64,000 nt of DNA from assembly GCF_024181385.1 (NCBI RefSeq), contig NZ_CP051305.1, forward strand, positions 2,790,001 through 2,854,000, in the 5' to 3' direction. A program made the translations under genes and the position numbers. Source of the stretch: Treponema sp. OMZ 798. GTDB lineage: Bacteria > Spirochaetota > Spirochaetia > Treponematales > Treponemataceae. This document shows, in pieces, positions 8,780 through 18,754 of this stretch (positions within the stretch are counted from its first letter, which is position 1; every line of letters starts with the position of its first letter). The notes beneath the pieces are model-generated. The model ran no database searches. It worked only from the letters and a program-made list of their open reading frames with translations, and had not been told where the DNA came from.

Positions 8780-10205
8780 AGACGACTTTTTTGATGAAGA
8801 AAATATAAACAATGAGAGTTCGGAAGTTTCAGGATTTTCTCATCAAAAAAAATATAAGAACATTCCCTTGATCGCCATTGTAGGCCGCCCTAATGTCGGG
8901 AAGTCTACATTGTTTAACCGCTTTTTAAGAAAGCGCCGCTCGATCACGGATCCGACTCCCGGTGTAACCCGCGACCCTGTTGAAGCTCAGGCAATTGTAA
9001 ACGGCCTTCCTGTTCTTCTTGTAGATACGGGCGGTTTTAAGCTGACTAGGAGCGGAGACAAATTTGAAGATACGATAGACGAGCTCGTTATGGAAAAAAC
9101 TATTTCCACCTTAAAAAAAGCCGATAGAATTTTGCTCCTCCTTGATGCAGGACTTGCGACTGCTGAGGACGAAGAGTTTATTCAATTTTTGCGTCCCTAT
9201 TTTAATAAGCTGGTTGTTGCCGTAAACAAGACCGAGGGCGGAAGGCTCATGGCGGAGGCTTGTAACTATTACTCTTACGGCTTTAAGTCCTTGACCTGCA
9301 TAAGTGCAGAACACGGAGACAATATTTCAGACTTGGCTGAAGTATTGACAGAGGGACTGGACTTTAGCAAGGTAGAGGAGCTTGAAGAAGACGCCGGAAT
9401 AAGAATTACTATTGTCGGTAAACCTAATACGGGAAAATCGACCTTGGCAAATTATCTTACAAATTCTTCCGCCTCGATAATTTCGAATGTTGCAGGAACC
9501 ACACGCGATATTGTTGAAGGCGAATTTTCTTATAAAAATAAAAAATTCGTTATTCAAGATACAGCAGGGATAAGGCGCAAGGCAAAGGTGAACGAAGGCA
9601 TAGAATATTATTCCGTAGTGCGTGCAATTAAAAGCATGGACAATGCCGACATAGTTTTTCACATGATAGATGTTCAAGAAGGCTTAACCGAACAGGATAA
9701 AAAAATTATAGTGCAGGCTACCAATCGGGGACTCGGCGTTATCTTTGTTTTAAACAAATGGGATTTGATGGAGCAAACAAAACAAGCCTTTAAGGATGAG
9801 GAGGAACGCATAAAGGTTATGTTCGGCAAAATGGACTATGCTCCGGTACTTGCAATTTCGGCAAATGAGGGAACGGGAATTAAGGAGCTTTTAAATACTG
9901 CCGTCAAAATGTTCGAGCAGCTGAATAAAAAAATAGAAACCTCAGCCCTTAACATTGCCTTAAAAGATTGGCTTCAGGCAGCTCCTCCTCCGCAAGGCCG
10001 TCAAACAGCCTTTACCTTTAAGTACATTGTACAGACCGGTTCCCGCCCGCCTGAGTTTTTATTGTTTTCAAACAGGCCCGATTATGTGACGGAATCCTAT
10101 ATGCGCTATATTCAAAATAAAATCAGAAGCGATTTGGGTTTTGAAATGATTCCCATTTTGTTAAAAGTTAAGGGAAGCCGAAAGCGCTGGGAAGAAAGGC
10201 TTTAG
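8766..10205 (+). CDS. der: ribosome biogenesis GTPase Der (EngA)
   Basis: Essential double-GTPase that helps assemble the 50S ribosomal subunit. Two G domains are visible, with P-loops GRPNVGKS and GKPNTGKS, switch/G3 motifs DTGG and DTAG, and NKxD-type motifs VNKTEGG (degenerate) and LNKWDLM. A KH-like C-terminal domain ends in KGSRKRWEERL. The first G4 motif, NKTE instead of NKxD, is slightly atypical. The start overlaps the end of ptsI by 14 bases, and the sequence TTGGAGAAATATT before the ATG supplies the ribosome site inside ptsI, indicating translational coupling. Confidence 0.95.
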   Translation: MPKNKDDFFDEENINNESSEVSGFSHQKKYKNIPLIAIVGRPNVGKSTLFNRFLRKRRSITDPTPGVTRDPVEAQAIVNGLPVLLVDTGGFKLTRSGDKFEDTIDELVMEKTISTLKKADRILLLLDAGLATAEDEEFIQFLRPYFNKLVVAVNKTEGGRLMAEACNYYSYGFKSLTCISAEHGDNISDLAEVLTEGLDFSKVEELEEDAGIRITIVGKPNTGKSTLANYLTNSSASIISNVAGTTRDIVEGEFSYKNKKFVIQDTAGIRRKAKVNEGIEYYSVVRAIKSMDNADIVFHMIDVQEGLTEQDKKIIVQATNRGLGVIFVLNKWDLMEQTKQAFKDEEERIKVMFGKMDYAPVLAISANEGTGIKELLNTAVKMFEQLNKKIETSALNIALKDWLQAAPPPQGRQTAFTFKYIVQTGSRPPEFLLFSNRPDYVTESYMRYIQNKIRSDLGFEMIPILLKVKGSRKRWEERL

Positions 10206-10241
10206 AACAAAGCACCGCAAATTAAATTTAAGGTTTTGGTA

Positions 10242-10556
10242 ATGAAAGGTTTTTCGATAGGTGAGGTTGAAAAAATTACGGGAGTAAAGTCTCATACTCT
10301 GCGATATTGGGAAGAGAATGTTCCTATCTTGCAGCCTAAAAAAGACTTAGGCGGAAGAAGATTGTACAGCTCTTATGATTTGGGTATCATCTATCGGCTG
10401 GATTATTTAATAAATAAAAAAAAGTACACGGTTGAAGGAGCTGCTGCCGAGATAATAAATCAAAGTGCAGCTCAAGGGTCGGTTACGGCGAAAATATCCG
10501 AGCTTAGGGATCAGCTTTTAAGTATCTACGAAATTATACGGGAAGAAAAAAAATGA
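10242..10556 (+). CDS. MerR-family transcriptional regulator
   Basis: Small DNA-binding protein of 104 residues. The N-terminal winged helix reads FSIGEVEKITGVKSHTLRYWEE, the classic MerR signature, followed by RRLYSSYDLGIIYRLDYLINKK. The rest is a short dimerisation helix with no effector-binding domain, so it resembles minimal MerR proteins. AAGG at 10230-10233 favours the ATG at 10242 over a TTG at 10236. Its stop overlaps the start of the next gene by four bases (ATGA), so the two are translationally coupled. Confidence 0.85.
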   Translation: MKGFSIGEVEKITGVKSHTLRYWEENVPILQPKKDLGGRRLYSSYDLGIIYRLDYLINKKKYTVEGAAAEIINQSAAQGSVTAKISELRDQLLSIYEIIREEKK

Positions 10557-11977
10557 CGGAACAAAATAAACCATTTTACGAAAAATTTGTAAAGAAGAAT
10601 GAATTAAAATTTCATCATCAAAAGAAAAAAGAAATTGATGAAGATCCGAATAAAGAAAAAAGAATCGAAAAGAAAAATACTCGGGATGATTTTCCTATAA
10701 AAATTGTAAAGACAAAAAATACTGGGAAAAATATTTTTAAGGAAAATGATGAGAACACAAATCGTCTTTTAAATTCCTTTGACCTTATCATAAAAGATGC
10801 TCTTAAACTTTCTTCAAAGCAAATTTCTTCGATCCCTAAGGATATCCGTATTCTCTTCCATGAACTTACAAACGAAAGGAGCTCCAGAAAAGTAAATTAC
10901 CTAAACAATCCCGTAAAATTAACGGCCTATATTTATCACTACATGTGGTGGAACTTGGTACGCATTTCAAAATTGATAGGCAATCTTGATTTTGACCTAA
11001 AAGACGGAGATGTAATTGCCGACTTCGGCTGCGGGCCTATGACCCTCATGTGTGCTTTTTGGATTGCCAAGCCCGAATTGCGCTCAAAAAAACTTCATTG
11101 GTATTGTGCCGATATTTCGGGGAAGGCATTGGCGGCAGGAGAGGCCTTGTTTAACTCTCTTGTTGAGTTTACAAATCAAAGTAAACACGAAACAGAGCAA
11201 GTTTCAAACTGGAAGCTCACAAAACTTAACGGCAGCTTCGGCCTTCCGCTAAAAGAGAAGATAAAGCTTTTTGTAAGTGCAAATATGTTTAACGAAATAT
11301 TTTGGGATTCGTCAATTAAGGTTGAAGGCGAAGCTGAAAGAGCTGCAAAAGCAATCCTGTACTATCTTGAAAAAGACGGAGCCGCCTTGGTAATTGAGCC
11401 CGGCATACCCCTTGCCGGCGAATTCGTTTCAGCCTTACGCAAAAACTTTCTCGAGAAAAAATGCGGGATTCTTTCTCCCTGTCCGCACGCGGGAATCTGT
11501 CCTATTCCCGGGAAAAAAGTATCTGAAAAAAACGATATAAAATATCCTATAGCCTCGGATAAATGGTGTCATTTTTCTTTTTATGCGGATGATGCTCCTC
11601 CAAAACTTGTTGAGCTTTCTGAAGCTGCAAGACTTGAAAAGACTAGGGCAAGCCTTTCTTTTATATATTGCAGAGGCGAAGAAAAAAAAGAAAAGCCGAT
11701 TGAGTATAAAAATGAAAAAAAAGAAAAGCAGTCTGACCTTGAAAATGAAAAAAAAGACTTCCTTGCACGCATAAGCTCCGAAATAATAAAGCTTGGCGAT
11801 GGAAAGATCGGCCGTTATGCCTGTTCCGAAAAAGGTTTTTTACTCTTAACCGAAAAAAAAAGCTCTCGGTCAAAGCTTAAAGAATATGTAGACGGCTCTC
11901 TTATAAAAATTGAAAACGAAAAAATAAACCGGTTCTTCCATGACAGAAAAACCGGTGCTTTGATTATTCAGGTTTAA
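10553..11977 (+). CDS. Rsm22/METTL17-like small-subunit rRNA methyltransferase family protein
   Basis: Member of the Rsm22 family, which acts on or near the small ribosomal subunit in mitochondria and some bacteria. The first 75 residues are a Lys/Glu-rich extension. A SAM-binding motif (VIADFGCGPMT) lies at about residues 154-164. Four cysteines at about 304, 310, 316 and 339, in the pattern CGILSPCPHAGICP and DKWCHF, match the iron-sulfur ligands described for METTL17. The C-terminal part is again charged and repetitive. The gene is coupled by ATGA overlap to the MerR regulator and converges directly with the chemotaxis receptor gene. Enzyme activity is uncertain, since METTL17 itself may act structurally. 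Confidence 0.75.
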   Translation: MTEQNKPFYEKFVKKNELKFHHQKKKEIDEDPNKEKRIEKKNTRDDFPIKIVKTKNTGKNIFKENDENTNRLLNSFDLIIKDALKLSSKQISSIPKDIRILFHELTNERSSRKVNYLNNPVKLTAYIYHYMWWNLVRISKLIGNLDFDLKDGDVIADFGCGPMTLMCAFWIAKPELRSKKLHWYCADISGKALAAGEALFNSLVEFTNQSKHETEQVSNWKLTKLNGSFGLPLKEKIKLFVSANMFNEIFWDSSIKVEGEAERAAKAILYYLEKDGAALVIEPGIPLAGEFVSALRKNFLEKKCGILSPCPHAGICPIPGKKVSEKNDIKYPIASDKWCHFSFYADDAPPKLVELSEAARLEKTRASLSFIYCRGEEKKEKPIEYKNEKKEKQSDLENEKKDFLARISSEIIKLGDGKIGRYACSEKGFLLLTEKKSSRSKLKEYVDGSLIKIENEKINRFFHDRKTGALIIQV

Positions 11978-14116
11978 TTATACCTTAAATTTATTAACCT
12001 CAATAGACAGCTGGTCGATACTGGCCTTATTTTTTTTCGATATATCGTGGACTTCCTTACTTGATTCATTTATTGCAGAAGCTGCCGATGCCATCTCGTT
12101 CATGCTATTGGTTATATTTTTGGTAAGGGCGTCTAGTTTTTGCATTTCTTCCGAAACCTTGATGCCTCCCGAAAGCATTTCTACCGATCTGGTCTTTACT
12201 TCACCCGTAATCGTATTTATGTTTTTTATTGCATCGAGGACTTCATTGCTTCCGTTTTCCTGTTCTTTCATTGCAAATACCATAAGCTCTTCTTGCTGTG
12301 AAATTTGGTTTACCAGTTCATAAACCTTAATAAAAGATTTTTCAGCTTCTTCACCGACAACCGTGAGTTTTTCGATAATCTGGGTAGATTTTTTCATAAC
12401 CTCACCTATCTGCTTACCCTGCATATTAGACTGCTCTGAAAGTTTTCTTATTTCATCGGCTACAACGGCAAAGCCCTTTCCGCTTTCTCCTGCATGAGCT
12501 GCTTCAATTGCGGCATTCATGGCTAAAAGGTTTGTCTGACTTGCAATGTTTTGAATAATCTCACTCGTTTCAAGCAAGGAGGCTGATAAAGATGCTATTT
12601 GTCCAACTACGTCATTTGCTAATCTTGCGCCTTCTTTACCGCTCTTTGTTTGTTCATATACTGTTTTAATAAGAGTATTGTTTTTTTCAAGATTGCTTGT
12701 AACTGAAGCTATGTTAGCAACCATTTGTTCAACTGCGGCAGAGGATTGTTCGATACTTGCTGCCTGTACTTCAATGTCGCTGTCTAGTTCTCCGAGTCTG
12801 CTTATAACCTGCTCGATCGTTGCAGATGTTTCTGTTACACTGCTGCTTTGATTAACGGCTTGAGTTTTTACAGACTCTATATTTTGAGTAATTTCGTGTA
12901 TTGCACTTGCTCTTTCCGATATATTTTGTGCAAGTACTTCACCAACATCTTTCATTTCTTGCGAGTGCATTAGAACGCTCTTTATCATGTGACTTATTTT
13001 TTCAATTGTATCGGAAAAATAGCCTGTCAATTTTCCTATTTCATCATTTCCCCGTGAAGGAAGTTTAACTCGCAGATCTCCTTCAGATATATTTTTAAGC
13101 GATTTGATAATCATATTAACCGGACGAATTATAAACAGTTTTGTAAAAATTATAATTGTCACAACAAATAGAATAAATATAAATAGTAAAACAACAGTTG
13201 TCTTTACAAAGAAATTTGTTTGATTCCTTTGAATTGCTTCAATAGAATATAAAAATTTTGAATATCCTATGATATCTCCCGAAAAGTCATAGATGGGATA
13301 ATAAGCGGCTGCATTAGTTCCATCAATTTTTATCATTATTTCTTTGTTTCCGATTTGTTTCATAATGGATTCGGAGTCTTCGGAGTTTTCATTTTCAAAG
13401 TTAGAACCCATTATTTTATAAATATTTTGTAATGTTTTTGCATATACGCTTATGTTTAAACCTCCTGCCAAAACATCAGGTGTACAGGTTGATATAAAAT
13501 TTAAAATAAATTCCGTATCTACCGCTCCTCCATATTCTACGGAGCCTATATGCTTATTACTTTGATCAAAAAGAGGTTTGACGACTCTAAAACCTAAATC
13601 ACTTACTCCTACCTCAAGACCGTATATTTCTTTTTTTTCGGAATTTGCTTTTATAATGGTCTTTCTAAATGATGAAAGATCATCTCCAAACTTTTTTGGA
13701 TTTTGTACTCTCAAAAACGAAACAGCCGGAGCTGTATGAAAATGGAATTGTTTAGCCCTATATTTTTTCTTCATATCATTGAATATAGGAAGGGCAAGAT
13801 CCGTAAGAGTTTTTCTATCTCTTTCTGCAAAGGCCTGTATTAATTCCTCATCCTTTGCTACACTATCCAGTAATATTTGTCCCATAAGCTGATATGTATT
13901 CAATTCATGATTGAATGCCGAATGCTTTAAGTCACCCATCATTTTGATTTGATTTTCAGAGAATTTTTTTAAACTGCGCCAATCCTTGTAAGCGATGATC
14001 AGGTATTGGGCCAAAAGTAAGATAACCGTAAAAAGCAAGAGCTTACTTCCGATGGAGTAAAAGCGGCTTTTAACTGAGCCTGTGACATTTTGAGAAAGAG
14101 TTTGTTTTTCCGACAT
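11978..14116 (-). CDS. methyl-accepting chemotaxis protein
   Basis: Transmembrane receptor that signals through CheW/CheA. From the ATG at 14116 (GGAGG four bases upstream) the protein has 712 residues. It shows a first membrane helix at about 25-43, a periplasmic Cache-type sensor with the motif [19 protein letters not shown], a second helix near 310-335, a HAMP domain ([22 protein letters not shown]) and the conserved signalling tip [31 protein letters not shown]. The ligand is unknown. The longer frame to 14167 would run into the U32 gene and lacks a ribosome site. It lies 28 bases after the U32 peptidase gene and is probably co-transcribed with it. Confidence 0.93.
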   Translation of the reverse strand: MSEKQTLSQNVTGSVKSRFYSIGSKLLLFTVILLLAQYLIIAYKDWRSLKKFSENQIKMMGDLKHSAFNHELNTYQLMGQILLDSVAKDEELIQAFAERDRKTLTDLALPIFNDMKKKYRAKQFHFHTAPAVSFLRVQNPKKFGDDLSSFRKTIIKANSEKKEIYGLEVGVSDLGFRVVKPLFDQSNKHIGSVEYGGAVDTEFILNFISTCTPDVLAGGLNISVYAKTLQNIYKIMGSNFENENSEDSESIMKQIGNKEIMIKIDGTNAAAYYPIYDFSGDIIGYSKFLYSIEAIQRNQTNFFVKTTVVLLFIFILFVVTIIIFTKLFIIRPVNMIIKSLKNISEGDLRVKLPSRGNDEIGKLTGYFSDTIEKISHMIKSVLMHSQEMKDVGEVLAQNISERASAIHEITQNIESVKTQAVNQSSSVTETSATIEQVISRLGELDSDIEVQAASIEQSSAAVEQMVANIASVTSNLEKNNTLIKTVYEQTKSGKEGARLANDVVGQIASLSASLLETSEIIQNIASQTNLLAMNAAIEAAHAGESGKGFAVVADEIRKLSEQSNMQGKQIGEVMKKSTQIIEKLTVVGEEAEKSFIKVYELVNQISQQEELMVFAMKEQENGSNEVLDAIKNINTITGEVKTRSVEMLSGGIKVSEEMQKLDALTKNITNSMNEMASAASAINESSKEVHDISKKNKASIDQLSIEVNKFKV

Positions 14117-14144
14117 ATAGCCTCCATTCGATGAATTCGTACAA

Positions 14145-16427
14145 CTACTTTTGTTTTCGGGCCTCAATCTTTACAGGGTCGTAAAAACCTTCCTTCCAGT
14201 TAAATCTTGAAGTGTCTTCCAGTAATGTTCCTTTACGGCAAGAACCGACAATATGCCTATATTCTGTCCGCTCAATTTCCGTATGAGAGAAATCTAGGAG
14301 GAATTTATCAAACCCCTTCTTTTCGAGAGCTCCGATACGGTCGGTTATCGAAAAGGGTTTTTCAGGCAATACAAAAGAAGACGACGGTGTTGAAAAAGTC
14401 TTGAAAGCCTCTCCCTGTTTATCGGAAAAATATAAAAAATCATAAGCCTTTGGAAGAGTAAACCTCATTCTAAATAGGGCCGGATAAGCAAAAACCGGAA
14501 CTAAGACCTGCTTTCTCATGCCCGGGGCATAAACATCTTCAAGGTTTTTTTGCGAATTTTCTATTGGAGATACAAACTGCAAAATATTGTTTTCTTGAAG
14601 CCATTTTACGGCCCAGCGGTTAAATCCGTAAAGATAGGGACCTGCAACAAGATTCAAGTTTTTGTTTTTCAGCATCGTAATATGGGCAGGATTGTTTATG
14701 ATAAACTGGTTATACCCTTTTTCGATAAGGTTCAAAAGATAAAGCTCAAGCTCATCGCTTTCAGCCTGCCCCATAAAGGGATCGAGCGAAATAAAAATTT
14801 CCCGTTTTGAGAAAGGCAGAGGTTTATCGATTTTTCCCGTACCGGCTAAGGCCTCTTTTGTATCTTCGTTAAGGTTTATAATTACCCGTACAGGCCTATC
14901 GGAAAGAATTGTGTGGAGGCTGCTTATGGAAGATACTTGCACATAGAGGCCGTCAGGGAAGATGTCGATATTGGATTTACTCAAAATCTTTTTACTCCGC
15001 TTATCTTCTTGTTTATTTTTGCTTCCTGTTTTAGGTTCGTTCTTAGGGGAACCCTTGGCGGCAGTCTTTGCATTCTCGTTAATGCTTCCTGCCTGATTCC
15101 CTTCGGGGTAGAGCTTAAGCTCGGGAAGCCTATCGTCTCCCGGCCTTTTTCTAAAAGGACTTAAACTTTTGGGAAGCACCGGAGCATAACGCTTACTCAT
15201 GCTCTTGGTCTGTAAGAGGTAAACACTGTCCCCGATTCCAAAATCGGCAGGAACCTGAATCCATACTTCTTCTGTCGGCCCGCCTTTTTTTGAAACCGAT
15301 TTTTCAATTCTTATATCTTGAATTTTCCAGCTTTCCCTTCCGCGGTCGTCCTTTGTATGAAGCCTAATCGAATCTCCGAAATCCGGAGTGTAAGAACCTC
15401 CTTTTAAAAGTGCATAGTGTACCTTGCGCATCGGGTCTTCCTTAGTTTTCCCTTCAACTTCTTTAATTTTAAACCGGGCAGTTTTGTCTATCGTGCCTAA
15501 AAAAATGCCCGTTCCGCCCGCCTGATTCGGGTTTAAAATTTCTTCGGCCTTTGAAGAAACAAATAAAAAGCTCGTTTTTTTTCGGGCAAAGTCTCCGGCT
15601 AAAATTCGGCGGCCCGTTTCGAGGGCTTCCTTTTTATTGTTTTCCCAATTGTCGATTACATGGCGGTAGGCCGAAACTACGGTTCCCACATATTCGGCGC
15701 TCTTCATTCTTCCTTCTATTTTAAATGAAGAAACTCCGGCCTTTATAAGATCGGGAACATAGTCGATGAGCTGCAAATCATGGGGAGAAAAATAATAGCC
15801 GTCTTTGTCGCCCTGAGGAGTGTGGGCCGTATAAAGTCTTCGGCAGGCTTGGGCGCACATTCCGCGGTTCGCCGATTTTCCTCCGAGGTATGAGGAAAAC
15901 ATACAAAGCCCCGATTGGCATACGCAGAGGGCTCCGTGCACAAAGACTTCAAGCTCACAGGAGGTGTTTAAGTTTACTTCTTCGATTTCCTTTAATGAAA
16001 GCTCCCGGGCTAAAACAACCCGTGATATTCCGAAGCGGCTCAAAGCATTCGCAGCCTTGGCAGAAGCTATATTCATCTGGGTTGAGGCGTGAAGCTTTAA
16101 TTTTGGAAAATGTGTTTTAGCCATTTGAACGACACCCAAATCTTGAACAATGATGCCGTCAGGCCCAATCGAGTCAAGGTATTTTAAAAAGCGGTACATC
16201 TTTTCGGTTTCTTCTTCGGTTAAAACCGTATTTACCGTAACATAGACCTTTTTATTCCTTTTATGGAGACTGTCTACGGTTGCCTCAAATTGGCTCCATG
16301 CAAAATTGGAGGAGCGCATACGCGCATTAAAAGTTTTTAAGCCTAAATATACGGCATCGGCTCCTTCGTTTGTGGCGGCATCAAGGGCTTCAGTATTCCC
16401 TGCCGGAGCTAAAAGTTCTATGTTCAT
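14145..16427 (-). CDS. U32-family peptidase (PrtC/TrhP/RlhA-like)
   Basis: Member of the U32 family, which includes collagenase-like PrtC and enzymes for tRNA or rRNA hydroxylation. It starts [18 protein letters not shown] and carries the family signature [26 protein letters not shown] with further cysteines ([11 protein letters not shown]). This is a long member at 760 residues, with a DUF3656-like second half. A Lys-rich linker near residues 455-490 separates the halves. AGAGG upstream supports the ATG at 16427 over the longer frame. Older papers call relatives proteases; RNA modification is at least as likely. It probably heads a transcript with the chemotaxis receptor. Confidence 0.85.
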   Translation of the reverse strand: MNIELLAPAGNTEALDAATNEGADAVYLGLKTFNARMRSSNFAWSQFEATVDSLHKRNKKVYVTVNTVLTEEETEKMYRFLKYLDSIGPDGIIVQDLGVVQMAKTHFPKLKLHASTQMNIASAKAANALSRFGISRVVLARELSLKEIEEVNLNTSCELEVFVHGALCVCQSGLCMFSSYLGGKSANRGMCAQACRRLYTAHTPQGDKDGYYFSPHDLQLIDYVPDLIKAGVSSFKIEGRMKSAEYVGTVVSAYRHVIDNWENNKKEALETGRRILAGDFARKKTSFLFVSSKAEEILNPNQAGGTGIFLGTIDKTARFKIKEVEGKTKEDPMRKVHYALLKGGSYTPDFGDSIRLHTKDDRGRESWKIQDIRIEKSVSKKGGPTEEVWIQVPADFGIGDSVYLLQTKSMSKRYAPVLPKSLSPFRKRPGDDRLPELKLYPEGNQAGSINENAKTAAKGSPKNEPKTGSKNKQEDKRSKKILSKSNIDIFPDGLYVQVSSISSLHTILSDRPVRVIINLNEDTKEALAGTGKIDKPLPFSKREIFISLDPFMGQAESDELELYLLNLIEKGYNQFIINNPAHITMLKNKNLNLVAGPYLYGFNRWAVKWLQENNILQFVSPIENSQKNLEDVYAPGMRKQVLVPVFAYPALFRMRFTLPKAYDFLYFSDKQGEAFKTFSTPSSSFVLPEKPFSITDRIGALEKKGFDKFLLDFSHTEIERTEYRHIVGSCRKGTLLEDTSRFNWKEGFYDPVKIEARKQK

Positions 16428-16445
16428 GTTTATACCTCTAGCCCC

Positions 16446-16451
16446 ATTGTA
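16446..16451 (-). promoter_or_regulatory. extended -10 element upstream of the U32 gene
   Basis: On the minus strand TGG-TACAAT forms an extended -10 box ending 18 bases before the U32 ATG. No good -35 box is visible at 17 bases. An ordinary leader with AGAGG follows. Confidence 0.45.
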
Positions 16452-16505
16452 CCACATTTTACAAAAAAAATCAGGTGGCAAAAAAAGATGCATTTAAACC
16501 GAATG

Positions 16506-16534
16506 TTGACAAATCTATATAGGTTTGCTAAACT
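16506..16534 (+). promoter_or_regulatory. sigma-70-like promoter of the 16583 gene
   Basis: Perfect TTGACA (16506-16511), a 17-base spacer and TAAACT (16529-16534). The predicted leader is about 40 bases and contains GGAG before the ATG at 16583. Confidence 0.55.
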
Positions 16535-16582
16535 AAGATATAATTCATTTTTGCCATAAAAAACTAACCGGAGATACTCTGA

Positions 16583-17245
16583 ATGGAAAAATTTGATTTA
16601 ATCAATTTAGTAAAAACTGGCCAAGTATCCATTGAGCTATATTTTGCTATATGTTTAGGATTATGTTTATTATTTATATCTTATCTACTGAATAATAGAC
16701 ATAACATATTTTATCATAATTTTTTTTATTTGGCCATTATATTTGTAATGTCTTTTAGTTTTTTTATTGCAAGTCTTTTAAATATAAAAATATTTTTAAA
16801 TGTGGAAATGAATATATTTATCCGCATATTCATTATGGTTATCTCTCTATTATTAATGTTTATAAGCATAAAAAGTGTATTTGAAAAATACTATATTAGA
16901 GACAACAGCTTAATTATCATTCGAAACTTTAAAAAAAGAGAAATAAATATTCAAAATATATACAGAATAATTTATGATTATAAAGGAGACTCTGACGGAT
17001 TTTTTAAGATATGTTTAACTAATAATGAAAATATTGTTATAAGTCACAGTATTAAAAATTTAGATAAGCTAATGGAAATTATAAAGAGAAAAAATCCTCA
17101 AATACTATATGATATAAAAGATAAGAATATTCTTAGTAACATACTTAGAATATGTTTTGATACTATCTTTAATTTTTTTTGTTTTGTTGTATTTGTTTAT
17201 TTTTTATTATATGTTATTGTAATTCTTAAAAATTTATTTGCATAA
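16583..17245 (+). CDS. unrecognised multi-pass membrane protein with a possible PH-like domain
   Basis: I do not recognise this 220-residue protein. Three hydrophobic helices lie at about 15-36, 44-68 and 72-93, and a fourth at the C-terminus (about 195-217). Between them is a soluble segment of about 95 residues (YYIRDNSLIIIRNFKKREINIQ and onward) whose alternating strands resemble small bacterial PH-like domains; that resemblance is an inference. GGAG lies nine bases before the ATG. It is very rich in Ile, Phe and Asn codons and AT-rich compared with its neighbours. It probably shares a transcript with the next gene, 37 bases downstream. Confidence 0.7.
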   Translation: MEKFDLINLVKTGQVSIELYFAICLGLCLLFISYLLNNRHNIFYHNFFYLAIIFVMSFSFFIASLLNIKIFLNVEMNIFIRIFIMVISLLLMFISIKSVFEKYYIRDNSLIIIRNFKKREINIQNIYRIIYDYKGDSDGFFKICLTNNENIVISHSIKNLDKLMEIIKRKNPQILYDIKDKNILSNILRICFDTIFNFFCFVVFVYFLLYVIVILKNLFA

Positions 17246-17282
17246 AGTATGCTTACACAAAATTTGAGTAAGTGAGGAGACT

Positions 17283-17762
17283 ATGGTGAAAAACTACATT
17301 AAAAAGAAATGGCCTGTTTTTTTTGTGGGATTACCTATGAGTTTGGTATTATACCCATGGTTGATTATTCATTTTTCAACATCATTAAATGAATTCAATC
17401 TTGAGAATAAATTAATTTTAAAAGCAAATCAGGAAATAAATGCAATTTTAATTGATAGGGGTTCAGTAGGAGGTTCTTATTCTACTTATCGTTTTAAAGC
17501 AGAAACAGGAAAAAAATATCGTGCGCCTTTATCTCCTCCTTTAATAAGAGGTAAACTACCAAAACTTGGAGATCAAGTCCGAATATTAATACATCCGGAA
17601 TTGGATTCGTGTTTAATAAAAACTATCAAGGATGATCAAATTTTTTCATATAAGGCTGTATTAATTGCGTATCTTGTAATTACTTGGCTATGTTTTATTC
17701 TTGTTGAATTAATGATTGTTGTAATTTTCCTTGATATGTTCGGTAAAATCAAAAACAACTAA
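17283..17762 (+). CDS. small membrane protein, DUF3592-like topology
   Basis: A 159-residue protein with a membrane helix at about 12-30, a beta-rich extracytoplasmic or cytoplasmic segment of about 85 residues, and a second helix at about 122-150. The central segment (NAILIDRGSVGGSYSTYRFK and KLGDQVRILIHPE) resembles DUF3592-type modules, but this is a weak match made by eye. Function is unknown. The start is fixed by GTGAGGAG upstream of the ATG at 17283. It lies just after the 16583 membrane gene and converges with the sigma factor gene. Confidence 0.65.
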   Translation: MVKNYIKKKWPVFFVGLPMSLVLYPWLIIHFSTSLNEFNLENKLILKANQEINAILIDRGSVGGSYSTYRFKAETGKKYRAPLSPPLIRGKLPKLGDQVRILIHPELDSCLIKTIKDDQIFSYKAVLIAYLVITWLCFILVELMIVVIFLDMFGKIKNN

Positions 17763-17765
17763 AAC

Positions 17766-17777
17766 TGCCGGCCGGCA
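17766..17777. repeat. GC-only perfect palindrome between convergent genes
   Basis: TGCCGGCCGGCA is a perfect 12-base palindrome in an AT-rich region, four bases after one stop codon and five before the other. It may help stop both transcripts, but there is no loop and no T-tract. Confidence 0.4.
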
Positions 17778-17781
17778 AAAC

Positions 17782-18609
17782 CTACACCGAGACCATTGCC
17801 TTAATCTTATTTCTGTCGGCTCTTAATTTTCTTAAAGCCCGCAGCTGGGTTTGGCGGATGGATTCTGCCGAAATGGAATATTTTTTTCCTAAGACTGCAA
17901 AGGGGATTGCTGTCATGATGCCGTCAAGGCCGTATCTGTTTTTTAAAACATCTTTTTCGCGGTCATTAAGTATTTCCAAACATTTATTTAATCTTTCTTT
18001 GAATTCTTTATCGACAACCTCTTCTTCAGGATTATAGGTATTGCATGGAATAAAATCATAAAGAGAGGAAGATGTTTCTTTATCAATAGGATCGTCTAGG
18101 CTGCATATTTCGGTATAATTAAAAGATTTTATTTGAGCTATAATATCTATTTTTTCGTTCATTATTTCTGCAAGCTGCTTATATGAAGGCGAAATTCCAT
18201 ACTTTATCTTATAATTTTCTTCTTCTTGGCGGACCTGTCTGATTAAAAGCTCTTTTCTTACAGGAAGTTTTATAGCCTTGTCTGCCGAATTTAAATATCG
18301 TAAAAAAGATTGTTTTATCCACCATGCGGCGTAGCTGGAAAAGCGTACCTTAAACGATTTTGAAAATTTCGAGGCAGCCTTCATCAATCCAATATTGCCT
18401 TCTTGTATTAGCTCCATAACTTGGGTTTCATTTGAGCTGAACTTTTTTGCCATCTTTATTACAAGCCTCAAGTTTGATGTGACAAGTGTCTCCAATGCTT
18501 CTTTGTTGCCTTTTTTTACTTTATCGGCTAATTCTGCTTCTTGTTCGGCTGATAAAAGAGGATATTTTTTGCTATCCTTAATGTATTGTAAAAGCAGATC
18601 TTCCGTCAT
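17782..18609 (-). CDS. sigma-70 family RNA polymerase sigma factor (non-housekeeping)
   Basis: Promoter-recognition subunit of RNA polymerase. At 275 residues it has a region 1.2-like start (LLLQYIKDSKKYPLLSAEQE), region 2 with VTSNLRLVIKMAKKF and ELIQEGNIGLMKAASKF, region 2.4 with SYAAWWIKQSFLRYL, region 3, and region 4 with the helix-turn-helix ISAESIRQTQLRALRKLR. It lacks region 1.1 and is too short to be RpoD, so it is a group 2 or 3 factor of RpoS/RpoH size. GAGG at good spacing supports the ATG at 18609. Its regulon is unknown. Genes on either side appear to be unrelated. Confidence 0.88.
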   Translation of the reverse strand: MTEDLLLQYIKDSKKYPLLSAEQEAELADKVKKGNKEALETLVTSNLRLVIKMAKKFSSNETQVMELIQEGNIGLMKAASKFSKSFKVRFSSYAAWWIKQSFLRYLNSADKAIKLPVRKELLIRQVRQEEENYKIKYGISPSYKQLAEIMNEKIDIIAQIKSFNYTEICSLDDPIDKETSSSLYDFIPCNTYNPEEEVVDKEFKERLNKCLEILNDREKDVLKNRYGLDGIMTAIPFAVLGKKYSISAESIRQTQLRALRKLRADRNKIKAMVSV

Positions 18610-18754
18610 AATTTATTACCTCATAAAGTTCTAAGCAAAAAATGTGCTAAGATTTGCTTTTTTTCTCGCGGAAATAATGGAGTTATTTAAATTTATGGAT
18701 ATTTTTAATTAGGAGTATTGATTTTTAATAAAAGATTGTATATTTTTGTATACA

